A DNA stretch of 64,000 nucleotides from NCBI GenBank assembly GCA_052389915.1, contig JBQTHL010000008.1:1-64000 (forward strand). The letters are read 5' to 3'. Positions 9,296-18,606 of this stretch are shown in pieces. The number at the start of each line of letters is the position of its first letter. The first letter of the stretch is position 1. This DNA is from Panacagrimonas sp052389915 (GTDB lineage: Bacteria > Pseudomonadota > Gammaproteobacteria > Nevskiales > Nevskiaceae). The notes under the pieces were generated by a model. The model had not been told where the DNA came from. It made no database searches and saw nothing but the letters and a program-made list of their open reading frames with translations. The position numbers were made by a program, and so were the translations under genes.

Positions 9296-9339
9296 GATCG
9301 GGGTTTACCCAGCGTTCTGGCCGGCGGTATCGCCGCTGC

Positions 9340-10158
9340 TTACTTGAGCAACGTCGGCGCCGCGAACTCGGTAATCCGGTAGCCCGCTTCCGCAGGTATG
9401 CGCAGCATCTTCCCCCCGGGTCGCTCGACGACTTCGGGCAGCACCGTGACCACCGGCTCCGCGCGGGCAGCGCTCAAAGCCGCGCCGACATTGGAACTGA
9501 AGCCCAGTTTCCGGATGTTGATGAGGGTTGCGGGAACGATGGTGCGATTACCGGCTTCGGCCTGGGTCAACGCGTCGGCCGGACTTAGCCAGACCGAATC
9601 CACCATCTCTCTGCCGTCGTGCAGAGCGATCTGCTCGGGCGGGGCGACCGCGAGATAAAAATAAGTGTCGAAGCGCTTGGGCATGAACGTCGGCGTGATC
9701 CAGTGCGCGAACGGCACCAGTTCCTCGCAGGCGAGAATCAGGTTCTCCGTGTCGAGCATTTCCGCAATCCCGATCTCCCCGCGATCCAGCGGCTTGCGAT
9801 AGCGCGCGCCGATTTCCGCGAGCCGCGCTGGCCCGACCAGCGCAGAGTCGCCGCTCGCTCGCGCGAGCAGGACGCCGCACTCCTCGAAGGCCTCACGGAT
9901 GGCGCCGACGCGCAGGGCAATCTGGTCGGACGACAAATCGTCGACGCCGGTGCAGCGCATGCGTATCCGCGGATCGGTGTCGTCTGCGGCGAGCTTGCCG
10001 CCCGGAAACACCAGCGCACCGGAAGCAAAATCGATCTCCTGGTGACGGACGACCATGAAGACCTCTATGCCGTCGGCGCCGTCGGCGCCGTCGCGAAGCA
10101 ACAGCACGGTGGCGGCCAGACGTACAGGAGTGGGAACGGACGAGTTTGAAGATGACAT
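9340..10158 (-). CDS. Nudix hydrolase, NUDT19-like
   Basis: A 272-residue Nudix-fold hydrolase that probably cleaves a nucleoside-diphosphate-linked substrate such as an acyl-CoA or NADH-type compound. F-P-G-G-K-L begins the Nudix box, and about 30 extra residues separate it from the catalytic helix R-E-A-F-E-E-C-G-V-L-L-A. A split box of this kind is characteristic of the NUDT7/NUDT8/NUDT19 branch. The ATG at 10158 gives a short polar N-terminus; an in-frame ATG seven codons upstream cannot be excluded. Substrate is unassigned. Confidence 0.85.
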   Translation of the reverse strand: MSSSNSSVPTPVRLAATVLLLRDGADGADGIEVFMVVRHQEIDFASGALVFPGGKLAADDTDPRIRMRCTGVDDLSSDQIALRVGAIREAFEECGVLLARASGDSALVGPARLAEIGARYRKPLDRGEIGIAEMLDTENLILACEELVPFAHWITPTFMPKRFDTYFYLAVAPPEQIALHDGREMVDSVWLSPADALTQAEAGNRTIVPATLINIRKLGFSSNVGAALSAARAEPVVTVLPEVVERPGGKMLRIPAEAGYRITEFAAPTLLK

Positions 10159-10261
10159 GCGGGAATTCCGGTTGGGCATCGTTGAAGGCGTCGTGCGGGA
10201 CTATGCGAGATGCCGGAAGATTATGGTGACCACACGGATGCGCAAGCGTCGAGGAGTTTTC

Positions 10262-10372
10262 ATGTCCAAGCAGGAAATCCCTTCCCGCAGTTTCCGAGGG
10301 AATGCCGCGGAAGAACGATCGGGCGGCGGGTTTCAGGCTGGTTGTTCGGCGAGCGAGAGGGGCTCAAGGTGA
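10262..10372 (+). CDS. Possible 36-residue leader peptide before VOC gene
   Basis: A short reading frame whose ATG at 10262 has GAGGAG five bases upstream, a better ribosome binding site than most genes here. Its stop codon (10370-10372) ends two bases before the ATG of the VOC-family gene and overlaps a possible GTG start of that gene, an arrangement that would couple their translation. The peptide is polar and resembles nothing I know. It may be only untranslated leader. Confidence 0.3.
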   Translation: MSKQEIPSRSFRGNAAEERSGGGFQAGCSASERGSR

Positions 10373-10374
10373 GC

Positions 10375-10758
10375 ATGCAACTCAACCATACCTTCGTCCG
10401 CTGCCGCGACCAGCGGAAATCGGCCGCGTTTCTGGCCGAAATTCTCGGGCTGCCCGAGCCGACCCGATTCGGACCGTTCCACGTGGTTCAACTCGACAAC
10501 GGGGTTTCGCTCGATTTCCTCGATCTGCCCGGCGAGATTTTTCCCCATCACTATGCCTTCCTGATCGGCGAGGACGATTTCGACCGGGTCTTCGCCCGAA
10601 TCCGCAATCGTGGATTCGCGTATTGGGCCGATCCCGGCAAGCGGCAGGTCGGCGAGATAAACCACCACGATGGCGGCCGCGGCCTGTATTTCGACGACCC
10701 TGACGGTCATCTGCTCGAAGTCATCACCCGGCCGTATGGGAGCGGTGGTAGTGCGTGA
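10375..10758 (+). CDS. VOC (glyoxalase/dioxygenase fold) protein
   Basis: A 127-residue single-domain protein of the vicinal-oxygen-chelate superfamily, with the paired beta-alpha-beta-beta-beta modules typical of glyoxalase I, fosfomycin-resistance and extradiol dioxygenase relatives. Candidate metal ligands are the histidine in L-N-H-T-F near the start and the glutamate in H-L-L-E-V near the end (G-L-Y-F-D-D-P-D-G-H-L-L-E). The start ATG at 10375 has AAGG five bases upstream; a GTG two codons earlier is possible. The substrate cannot be told from sequence. Its 3' end converges on gltA. Confidence 0.85.
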   Translation: MQLNHTFVRCRDQRKSAAFLAEILGLPEPTRFGPFHVVQLDNGVSLDFLDLPGEIFPHHYAFLIGEDDFDRVFARIRNRGFAYWADPGKRQVGEINHHDGGRGLYFDDPDGHLLEVITRPYGSGGSA

Positions 10759-10799
10759 TGGATTCCAGCGCGCTCCTTTAAACCCGAACTGCGATGCGC

Positions 10800-12092
<1,293 letters not shown>

Positions 12093-12330
12093 CCGCTAGC
12101 TCCCTGTTTTAGTGACATGAATTCGCTGGCCCTCGCTCGCAGTTCCGCGCGAATCGGGGTTGCCCTTAGTGAGGTGCAAGCTTAGCGATTTTGGTCTTGA
12201 TGCCGCTAGCACTGGATTGCCCTCGCTGACCTTGGCGCTCCGATTCAGTGCGCTTCGCAGCGCCGAATCTTCGCTTTCCTTCGACGCACGGCCCGTGCCA
12301 CGAAAGTTCGGCGGCCAGGGCTTCAGAAAC
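12093..12330. promoter_or_regulatory. Intergenic region upstream of gltA
   Basis: About 240 bases between the rpmE2 terminator hairpin and the gltA start, without a supported gene. It should contain the gltA promoter on the minus strand. I see no operator that I can name. Together with the hairpin the gap between the two genes is 286 bases. Confidence 0.35.
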
Positions 12331-12359
12331 GACAAGGCCGCGCAGTGCGCGGCCTTGTC
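12331..12359 (-). terminator. Near-perfect palindrome after rpmE2
   Basis: A 29-base palindrome whose arms match their reverse complement at every position except the central base (arms begin GACAAGGCC and end GGCCTTGTC). It sits 20 bases past the rpmE2 stop on the minus strand and is followed by GTTTCTG. The stem is very strong but the following T-run is short; the best reading is a transcription terminator separating rpmE2 from gltA. Confidence 0.7.
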
Positions 12360-12378
12360 GGCAATATCGAAACGCCGC

Positions 12379-12630
12379 TCAGACCTTGGCGGTGGTATAG
12401 CGCTTCTTGAAACGATCGACCCGGCCGCCGACTTCCACGTTGCGCTGCTTGCCCGTGTAGAACGGGTGCGAGCGAGAGGAGGTATCCAGGTTCATCAGCG
12501 GATATTCCTTGCCGTCTTCCCAGGCGATCTTGTCGCGACTCGACAGGGTTGAACGGATACGGAAGGTGTGACCCGCAGCATTGTCCTTGAAGACGACGAA
12601 GTCGTACTTGGGATGGATGCCTTCTTTCAT
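12379..12630 (-). CDS. rpmE2: 50S ribosomal protein L31 type B
   Basis: An 83-residue L31 protein of the large ribosomal subunit. It starts M-K-E-G-I-H-P-K-Y and has no cysteines, so it lacks the zinc-binding motif of the standard L31 and is the type B form. In many bacteria type B is made during zinc limitation under Zur control; I do not see a clear Zur box here. The start at 12630 matches the family N-terminus, and the frame upstream is non-homologous. Confidence 0.95.
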   Translation of the reverse strand: MKEGIHPKYDFVVFKDNAAGHTFRIRSTLSSRDKIAWEDGKEYPLMNLDTSSRSHPFYTGKQRNVEVGGRVDRFKKRYTTAKV

Positions 12631-12711
12631 GATGGACGGTCCGCGACAGCAAAAAAGGGAGTGAAGTGTAGGGCCGCTGGCGCGGACACGCAACCGACCT
12701 TTGCAGAATCC

Positions 12712-12906
12712 CTACACGCTCGGTGTGCGGCGCCCGGCGTCTGCCCGCTGCGGGGCGGGTTCGGCCGTCGATCCGGACAGTTCCGGTGCCCGACGCATCT
12801 GGCCTTTCATGAAGTGCACCGGCCGGCTGTAGCGATACCAGGCCGCCACGAAGAATCCAGCCACGGCCATCGCGATGCCCGCGTCGATGATCCAGTTCAT
12901 TTCCAT
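12712..12906 (-). CDS. Small single-span membrane protein
   Basis: A 64-residue protein beginning M-E-M-N-W-I-I-D-A-G, with one hydrophobic helix (about residues 4-22) ending in a W-Y-R-Y-S-R-P boundary and a polar, arginine- and proline-rich tail. No family recognised. It lies upstream of rpmE2 on the same strand and 177 bases downstream of the broken NADH dehydrogenase gene. The start at 12906 is chosen because the hydrophobic helix begins there. Function unknown. Confidence 0.5.
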   Translation of the reverse strand: MEMNWIIDAGIAMAVAGFFVAAWYRYSRPVHFMKGQMRRAPELSGSTAEPAPQRADAGRRTPSV

Positions 12907-13083
12907 GTTTTGTTCGCCCTGCGGCCCCTGGCCGCTGTGATGAGTGATGTGATTTGCCGCGTGCCGGAGATCGGAACGATGTGGCGGACGATTCATAACG
13001 CGGACCGGTCGAGCCTCGGTCACGGCGGCCGACGAGAGGTACTTTGCGTCGGTCGAAGAGGATGATCGATGGGCGCTTCGGAC

Positions 13084-14413
13084 TCAGGCGGCAGGAGCCG
13101 GCGTGCGTTTGGCGCGTAGCTCGCGCGTCCTGGTCGGCGCGCCGGTGACGAGTCGATCGCCGATTTTCCGGGTGAAATATTTCCAGCTCCACAGCACGAA
13201 TACGCGGACGCGTTGAGCGCCGTCGATCAGCGCCATGATGTGCACGAAGGCCCACATGAACCAGCCGACGATGCCGGTGACCTTGACCAGCTTGAGGTCG
13301 CCCACGGCCTTGTTCATGCCGATCACGGCCATGGTGCCCATGTCGAAGTAGCGGAACGGCTTGGGTGTGCGCGATCCCTTCAAACGTGCAAGCAAGAGCT
13401 TGGCGACGTAATGGCCCTGCTGAAGTGCGGCTGGAGCCAGGCCCGGCACCTCGCGTCCCGCGGAATCGGTGAGGCGGGCGAGGTCGCCGATCACGAAGAT
13501 GTCCGAGTAACCTGGCAGCGAGCAGTCGGGCTGCACCTGCACGCGGCCGCTGCGATCCAAAGCAACGTCGGTGTGCTCGCCGAGGATTTCGCCGAACAGC
13601 GAGGCGCGCACGCCCGCGGCCCACAGCACGGTGCGGGTGCGGAGGGTCTCCACGCGGTCACCGGCGCGAACGCGCACCTCGTCTGCGGCGATGTCCTCGA
13701 CGAGGGTGCCGGTCATCGGTCACGCCCAGTTCTTCGAGATGCCGCCTTGCCGCCGCGCGCAGCTTGGGCGCAAACGCAGGAAGGATTTCGGATGCGCCCT
13801 CGACCAGCAGAATCCGCGTCTGCCGCGGATCGATATTGCGGAAGTCCTTGACCATGGTCTTGTTGGCCAGTTCGCCGATGGCGCCGGCCAGTTCCACGCC
13901 GGTGGGTCCGCCGCCGACGATGACGAAGGTCATCAACTCCTTGCGGATTGCCGGATCGGTCTCGACCTCCGCCAGCTCGAATGCGCTGAAAATCCGGCGG
14001 CGCATCTCGATGGCGTGCTCCACGGTCTTGAGACCGGGCGCGAACTCGCGCCACTCGTCGCGGCCGAAATAGTGGTGCTTCACGCCGGTCGCGACGATCA
14101 GCGTGTCGTAGTCCAGTTCGCCGAACTCATGCATCAGGCGCTTGCGCACGGGATCGAAATCGAAGGCAGTCGAGGTCAGGCACTGCACTTTGGGAAACTT
14201 GCGCAGCACCACGCGCTGTGGAATGGCGATGTCGCCGGTGGTGAGCGAGCCGGTCGCCACCTGGTACAGCAGCGGCTGGAAAAGCTGGAAGTTGCGCTTG
14301 TCCAGCAGACTCACGAGGCAACCGGCCCTGCCCAGTTGGCGCGCGGCGTTCAAGCCCCCGAAGCCGCCGCCGACGATGACGAAGTGATGGTCCTTCTGCG
14401 CTTATTTCGACAT
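13084..14413 (-). pseudogene. Type II NADH dehydrogenase, two lesions
   Basis: Reads as a single-subunit NADH:quinone oxidoreductase (NDH-2) in two frames. The FAD-binding motif V-I-V-G-G-G-F-G-G, the NAD-binding motif V-I-V-G-G-G-P-T-G and the second FAD motif D-I-F-V-I-G-D-L-A are all present, as is the C-terminal amphipathic region that anchors the enzyme to the membrane. Two defects break it. The likely start ATG (14411-14413) is followed by an in-frame TAA at codon 4 (14402-14404), before the FAD motif. A frameshift at about 13717-13719 then moves the reading frame between the second and third motifs. Each half retains good codon structure, so the lesions are recent or are sequencing errors. 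Confidence 0.85.
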
Positions 14414-14463
14414 GGCATCGACCTGTTCGCCCCAATGCAAAGAGTCTAGAGCCCAACTCGGAT

Positions 14464-15312
14464 TTACTTGCTCGCCGGAGCGCTGATCGCCTTCGTCAGC
14501 ACGGCCAGCGAATGGCGCTCGCCCAGCCAGCGTTCCTGAAACACGTAACGCGAAACCTGCGCGATGTCGTACAGGTACCAGGCGTTGACCGACCCACCGA
14601 TCAGCGCGCCGAGCACCGGCACCACGCCGGCCGCCTTGCGCTGGCCGAGATTGATGCCGAGCTTTCGCGCAAGGTTTTGCAGCGAAAACACCGCAGCCTC
14701 TTTCGCCAGTTCACGCTCCGCCGCGCGTTCCACCCCGTCGCGCCAGGCGGCGGCGTCCAGCGAGCGCGGCCGGAAATCCCGCAGCGCCACCACCGCCGTC
14801 TGCTTCTCTTCGAGACTGTTGGCAGAAGCCAGCGCAAACACGCCTATCGCCAGCTTCCGGTGATCCACGTTGCGCAGGTCTTCGCCGTAGCACAGGCCGA
14901 CGCGATGAATCGTGCGCAGCGCCAGCCCGATCAGCGTGGGCACATCCGCCACCATTCCCGCCGCGCCCGCGACACCGAAGGCCGCACCGCCCACACCGGC
15001 CATGGCCATGGCGCGACGCTGCTCTGTTCGCATGAGTCGGTCGCAAAGCTCGAGATCCTGCGCGCGCAATTGATCGAGCGACTGCACCCCCGCGCGCTTC
15101 AGGATGGATTTGTCGCCTGATAGCTTTTCCGCCATGCGATTGACCCCATCGAGCGCCGCGCGCAGCGCGTCCTCCGGCACCATCGCCTGGACTGCGCCGG
15201 CGATCTTGCTGCCGGGCTTTGCGAGCAGGCGTGTGCCCCAACCGGGCGATTCGGATTGCCAGGCGCGGATCAGCGCGAGTTGCCGGGATTCGTATTCTGT
15301 GAGAGCGGTCAT
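14464..15312 (-). CDS. EcsC family protein
   Basis: A 282-residue protein resembling the EcsC family, which is widespread, often membrane-associated and of unknown biochemical function. It has a charged N-terminal region (Y-E-S-R-Q-L-A-L-I-R-A-W), a glycine/alanine-rich hydrophobic hairpin in the middle (A-M-A-G-V-G-G-A-A-F-G-V-A-G-A) and a second small hydrophobic stretch, V-V-P-V-L-G-A-L-I-G-G-S-V-N, near the C-terminus. The ATG at 15312 begins the conserved part; upstream in-frame sequence is arginine-rich and not conserved-looking. No operon partner is evident. Confidence 0.8.
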   Translation of the reverse strand: MTALTEYESRQLALIRAWQSESPGWGTRLLAKPGSKIAGAVQAMVPEDALRAALDGVNRMAEKLSGDKSILKRAGVQSLDQLRAQDLELCDRLMRTEQRRAMAMAGVGGAAFGVAGAAGMVADVPTLIGLALRTIHRVGLCYGEDLRNVDHRKLAIGVFALASANSLEEKQTAVVALRDFRPRSLDAAAWRDGVERAAERELAKEAAVFSLQNLARKLGINLGQRKAAGVVPVLGALIGGSVNAWYLYDIAQVSRYVFQERWLGERHSLAVLTKAISAPASK

Positions 15313-15404
15313 GCTCGTTCGGACTTTGCTTGAGACCTGCGAGTTCAGTCTGCCCGGCCGAAGCCGGGCTCGCACAAAGGGTAGCTTCACAATTCGTGCG
15401 GGTG

Positions 15405-17303
15405 CTATCGCCTCGGCAAGCTATTCCACCGCTGATTCGGGTTGCCACCATCCCGAAAGACGATCACGTCGTTGTTGTTGTTCGTGTTCAGGTCCATGAC
15501 CTGATCCGGGGCATTGAACGGAGCGAAGCGCCCGCCGCTGATGACGAAGCTCTGGCTGGTGCTGCCGTTGCAGGCCAGCAATTGCAGGCGCGCGCCGTTA
15601 GCGAAGCCACGGGGGCTCCCGACGCACAGACCGGCGATCGTCATGCGGAACGATCCATTCGTATTGGGTCGGAATCGCACATTCTGAGCTGCGCTGGCCG
15701 AACAGATCTTTGCGCTCATGAGATCGCCGATGGAGGGTCTGCCGTCCTCAGGTTGCAGGCACTTGCTCGGTGTTCCCAGGTTCTGCACCTGGAACGGGGG
15801 CTCCGTTTCCAACAAAGCAGCCGAGGCTTCGAGGAGCCTGGCCACGAACTCGATAATGATCGGGCCCTCGGTCGAGCCGCTCTCATAGGCGCCGGCGTCG
15901 CACTGCGCGCCGCCTGCCCTATTGCCGTCGATCGGTCTGACGAAGTTGCGCTGGTCGCGATTCGGGCAATTGAAAAATGAAGCAAGGGGTGTGATCGCAT
16001 TGCCGAGATCGATCGCCGGGCTGCCGAATGCCAGCGGGTGCGTGAGTGTCGGCCCGCCGTTGTCGGTCAATGCGAACAGCAGCGGATCGATCGGCGTATT
16101 GACGCTGCTGTCGGCGACGCCGACTCGATCGAACACGGTGTTGCCTCCGCTTCTGTCGAGGAGATTGCAGTTGGCATTGCCGATGCCGACGAGATTGCCG
16201 CGCAGGGAGGTGAATCTCGTGCCGGGTGAGCTGTCCGTTGCCCTGCTCCAGCAATCCGGCGAATAGCCGGACTCGAAGCGGTCGCGATCGTCGGTGTTGC
16301 CGGCAACTATCGAATTGCCCATGCGCAGCGTTCCGACGTTGTAGATCCCTCCGCCGAAACGGATGTTGCTCTCGCCGGAAAGGATGTCTGCTTGGGGGGG
16401 ACTGTTGTCGTTCGCCCGATTATTCGTGATCGTCGAGAAGGCTATTGCGGCGTCGCCGCTGATAAATATTCCGCCGCCGCGCACCTTGGCGATGTTGCCG
16501 CTGATCGTGCTGTTCTTGACGCGCAGGGTACCGCCGCCGTTGTAAATTCCGCCGCCTCGACAAGCCGAATTGCTGCTGATGGTGCTCTTGTCGATGGTCG
16601 CGGCCGCACTGATGAAGAGGAAGATTCCGCCGCCGGAAGAGGTTTGCCCCCCACACACACTTTGGGGCAGGGTATTCCCGCGAATCGTGGTTTCGTTGAG
16701 GCCGAGTGTTCCGGCAAGGCTGATGCCGCCGCCGAACTGGCGGCTTTGATTGTTCTCGACCACGCTACGTGTCAGGTTCAGAGTGCTGCGCCCTGTAACG
16801 TGGATCCCGCCCCCGTTCACCACGGAGTCGCCTCGCCCATTGCGGATCGTCAGGTTGGAGACGTTCGCCGTGGGACCCCGGCTCGACTGCGGGGTGCGCA
16901 CCGAGATATTCATTACGCGGGTTGCGGCGTTGCCGTCGATGAACGTGCTCGCCGCTTCTGCGCCGTTGATCGTTACATCGTCGAGGATGTCGAGATCGCC
17001 ATGTGCGTCGTTATGGATTGCCTCGTCGGGGTTGTTCTGACCGGCAGACGGTAGCGTCAACACGTAGTTTCCGGCGGGAAGCCTGATGAAATCGGGACCA
17101 AGCAAGGCATTGGCTTCCTGGATCGCGGCGCGCAGCGTGCATTGCCCCGCCGAACTCACGCAAACCCCGTCACCGGGACTCGTGTCGACGGCATCGGTTT
17201 CGCTGTTGACCGCAAAGGAAAGTGCGATCGCTCGGGGTGAAGCGACCGCGAGCACGATGCACAGCAGCGTTCTTATTGCGCCGCAAGTTACGTTGACTTT
17301 CAT
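15405..17303 (-). CDS. Secreted CSLREA / beta-helix / ricin-lectin protein
   Basis: A 632-residue exported protein. A signal peptide (about residues 1-28) is followed by a CSLREA-type repeat (T-D-A-V-D-T-S-P-G-D-G-V-C, then C-T-L-R-A-A-I-Q-E-A-N), then many short N-G-G-G-I and S-x-I-x-x-N repeats typical of right-handed parallel beta-helix proteins. The last 140 residues look like a ricin B-type beta-trefoil (N-L-G-T-P-S-K-C-L near its start, ending N-P-N-Q-R-W). Ten or more cysteines suggest disulfides outside the cytoplasm. The ATG at 17303 has GGGGAG just upstream. Likely a cell-surface or secreted glycan-binding protein; no catalytic residues could be assigned. No secretion partner lies nearby. 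Confidence 0.85.
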   Translation of the reverse strand: MKVNVTCGAIRTLLCIVLAVASPRAIALSFAVNSETDAVDTSPGDGVCVSSAGQCTLRAAIQEANALLGPDFIRLPAGNYVLTLPSAGQNNPDEAIHNDAHGDLDILDDVTINGAEAASTFIDGNAATRVMNISVRTPQSSRGPTANVSNLTIRNGRGDSVVNGGGIHVTGRSTLNLTRSVVENNQSRQFGGGISLAGTLGLNETTIRGNTLPQSVCGGQTSSGGGIFLFISAAATIDKSTISSNSACRGGGIYNGGGTLRVKNSTISGNIAKVRGGGIFISGDAAIAFSTITNNRANDNSPPQADILSGESNIRFGGGIYNVGTLRMGNSIVAGNTDDRDRFESGYSPDCWSRATDSSPGTRFTSLRGNLVGIGNANCNLLDRSGGNTVFDRVGVADSSVNTPIDPLLFALTDNGGPTLTHPLAFGSPAIDLGNAITPLASFFNCPNRDQRNFVRPIDGNRAGGAQCDAGAYESGSTEGPIIIEFVARLLEASAALLETEPPFQVQNLGTPSKCLQPEDGRPSIGDLMSAKICSASAAQNVRFRPNTNGSFRMTIAGLCVGSPRGFANGARLQLLACNGSTSQSFVISGGRFAPFNAPDQVMDLNTNNNNDVIVFRDGGNPNQRWNSLPRR

Positions 17304-17474
17304 GCTTACTCCCCGACGAAATCGAATGCTCCGGGAACGGTTGCTACTCCGGTTCCGTGAAAAGTTCAAGAACGGTCGATGCGGCAACGGAAGATGAAGT
17401 GTGGGCCGGCCGGCCATTTTTTTGACGCTTCCGTCCAGAGTCGAGGCGTGGACTTTTCAAACCCGGTTGCCCGC

Positions 17475-18599
17475 TTATGAAGCGAGCAACTTCCGGTGCG
17501 TATGGATCGACATGAGAATGCCGAAGCCCGCCAGCAGGCTGACCATCGAAGTGCCGCCGTAACTCACTAGCGGCAGCGGCACGCCCACCACGGGCAGCAG
17601 CCCGATGACCATGCCCATGTTGACGAAGACATAGACGAAGAACGTCATCGCGAGGCTGCCGGCGAGCAGGCGCTGAAAGCTGTCCTGCGCGCGCTGGGCG
17701 ATGTACAGCCCGCGGGCGACGATGCACAGGTACAGCAAGATCAACCCGCAGACGCCGACCAGTCCCAGTTCTTCGGCGTAGACCGCGAGGATGAAATCGG
17801 TGTGCGACTCGGGCAGGAACTCGAGCTTGGCCTGCGTGCCCTCCAGCCAGCCCTTGCCGTAGAGGCCGCCCGAGCCGATGGCGATCTTGGACTGGGTGAT
17901 GTGGTAGCCGGCGCCGAGCGGGTCGGATTCGGGGTCCAGCAGGGTGAGAATCCGCTGGCGCTGGTAGTCGTGCAGCCGCGCCCAGAGGATCGGTGCAGCA
18001 GCCCCGATCAGGGCCAGAGTGCCGCCGACGAACTTCCACGACAGTCCGCCGAGGTACAGCGCGAATGCGCCGGAGGCCACGATCAGCAGGGAAGTCCCCA
18101 GGTCGGGCTGAATCATCACCAGGAACGTGGGGAAGCCGATGATGACCAGGGTCAAGGTCACGGTGTGCCAGCGCGGCGGCAGGGTGAATGCGTGCAGAAA
18201 GCCCGCGACCATGATCGGCATTCCCAGCTTCATCAGCTCGGAGGGCTGGAAGCGCAGCACACCGAAATCCAGCCACCGCTGTGCCCCCTTGGCGTGATCG
18301 CCAAGTCCAAGCGTGAGCGCGCACAGCACCAGGGCCAGGCCGTAGAACCACGGCGCACCGGCCCGGTAAATTTCCGGAGGTGCCTGTGCGGCCACCAGCA
18401 TCACGCCCAGCCCCAGGGCCAGACGCTCGGCCTGATTGACGACAACGGCGATCGAGTGCCCGGAGGCGGAATACAGCACGGTCAGGCCCAGCGCGCAGAC
18501 CGCGAGCAGCAGCAGAAGGAGAATCGGATCGATATGAATCGCGTCGAACAGCTTGCGCAGGCTGGTCTTGGATTCGTGCGTGGACGGGTAAAAGCTCAC
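17475..18599 (-). CDS. rodA: Rod-shape glycosyltransferase RodA
   Basis: SEDS-family peptidoglycan polymerase of the elongasome, 374 residues with about ten membrane spans. It works with PBP2, encoded immediately upstream, to make the cylindrical wall. Family features include L-Y-S-A-S-G, W-L-D-F-G-V-L-R-F-Q-P-S-E-L-M-K and the S-H-T-D-F-I-L-A-V-Y-A-E-E-L-G segment. A GTG at 18599 is chosen: it lies eight bases after the mrdA stop, whereas the ATG overlapping that stop (18605-18607) is in a frame that terminates after three codons. Last gene of the mre-mrd cluster. Confidence 0.97.
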   Translation of the reverse strand: MSFYPSTHESKTSLRKLFDAIHIDPILLLLLLAVCALGLTVLYSASGHSIAVVVNQAERLALGLGVMLVAAQAPPEIYRAGAPWFYGLALVLCALTLGLGDHAKGAQRWLDFGVLRFQPSELMKLGMPIMVAGFLHAFTLPPRWHTVTLTLVIIGFPTFLVMIQPDLGTSLLIVASGAFALYLGGLSWKFVGGTLALIGAAAPILWARLHDYQRQRILTLLDPESDPLGAGYHITQSKIAIGSGGLYGKGWLEGTQAKLEFLPESHTDFILAVYAEELGLVGVCGLILLYLCIVARGLYIAQRAQDSFQRLLAGSLAMTFFVYVFVNMGMVIGLLPVVGVPLPLVSYGGTSMVSLLAGFGILMSIHTHRKLLAS

Positions 18600-18606
18600 G
18601 GGCGCA

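Noticed and set aside
12323..13624. A 433-codon minus-strand frame across rpmE2, the small membrane gene and the NADH dehydrogenase
   Set aside because: It is an out-of-frame reading of rpmE2 and the dehydrogenase in GC-rich DNA, with no domain of its own.
17404..17423. GGCCGGCCGGCC followed by seven T on the plus strand, terminator-like
   Set aside because: Both flanking genes are on the minus strand, so it would end only antisense transcripts; it is not a terminator for rodA.
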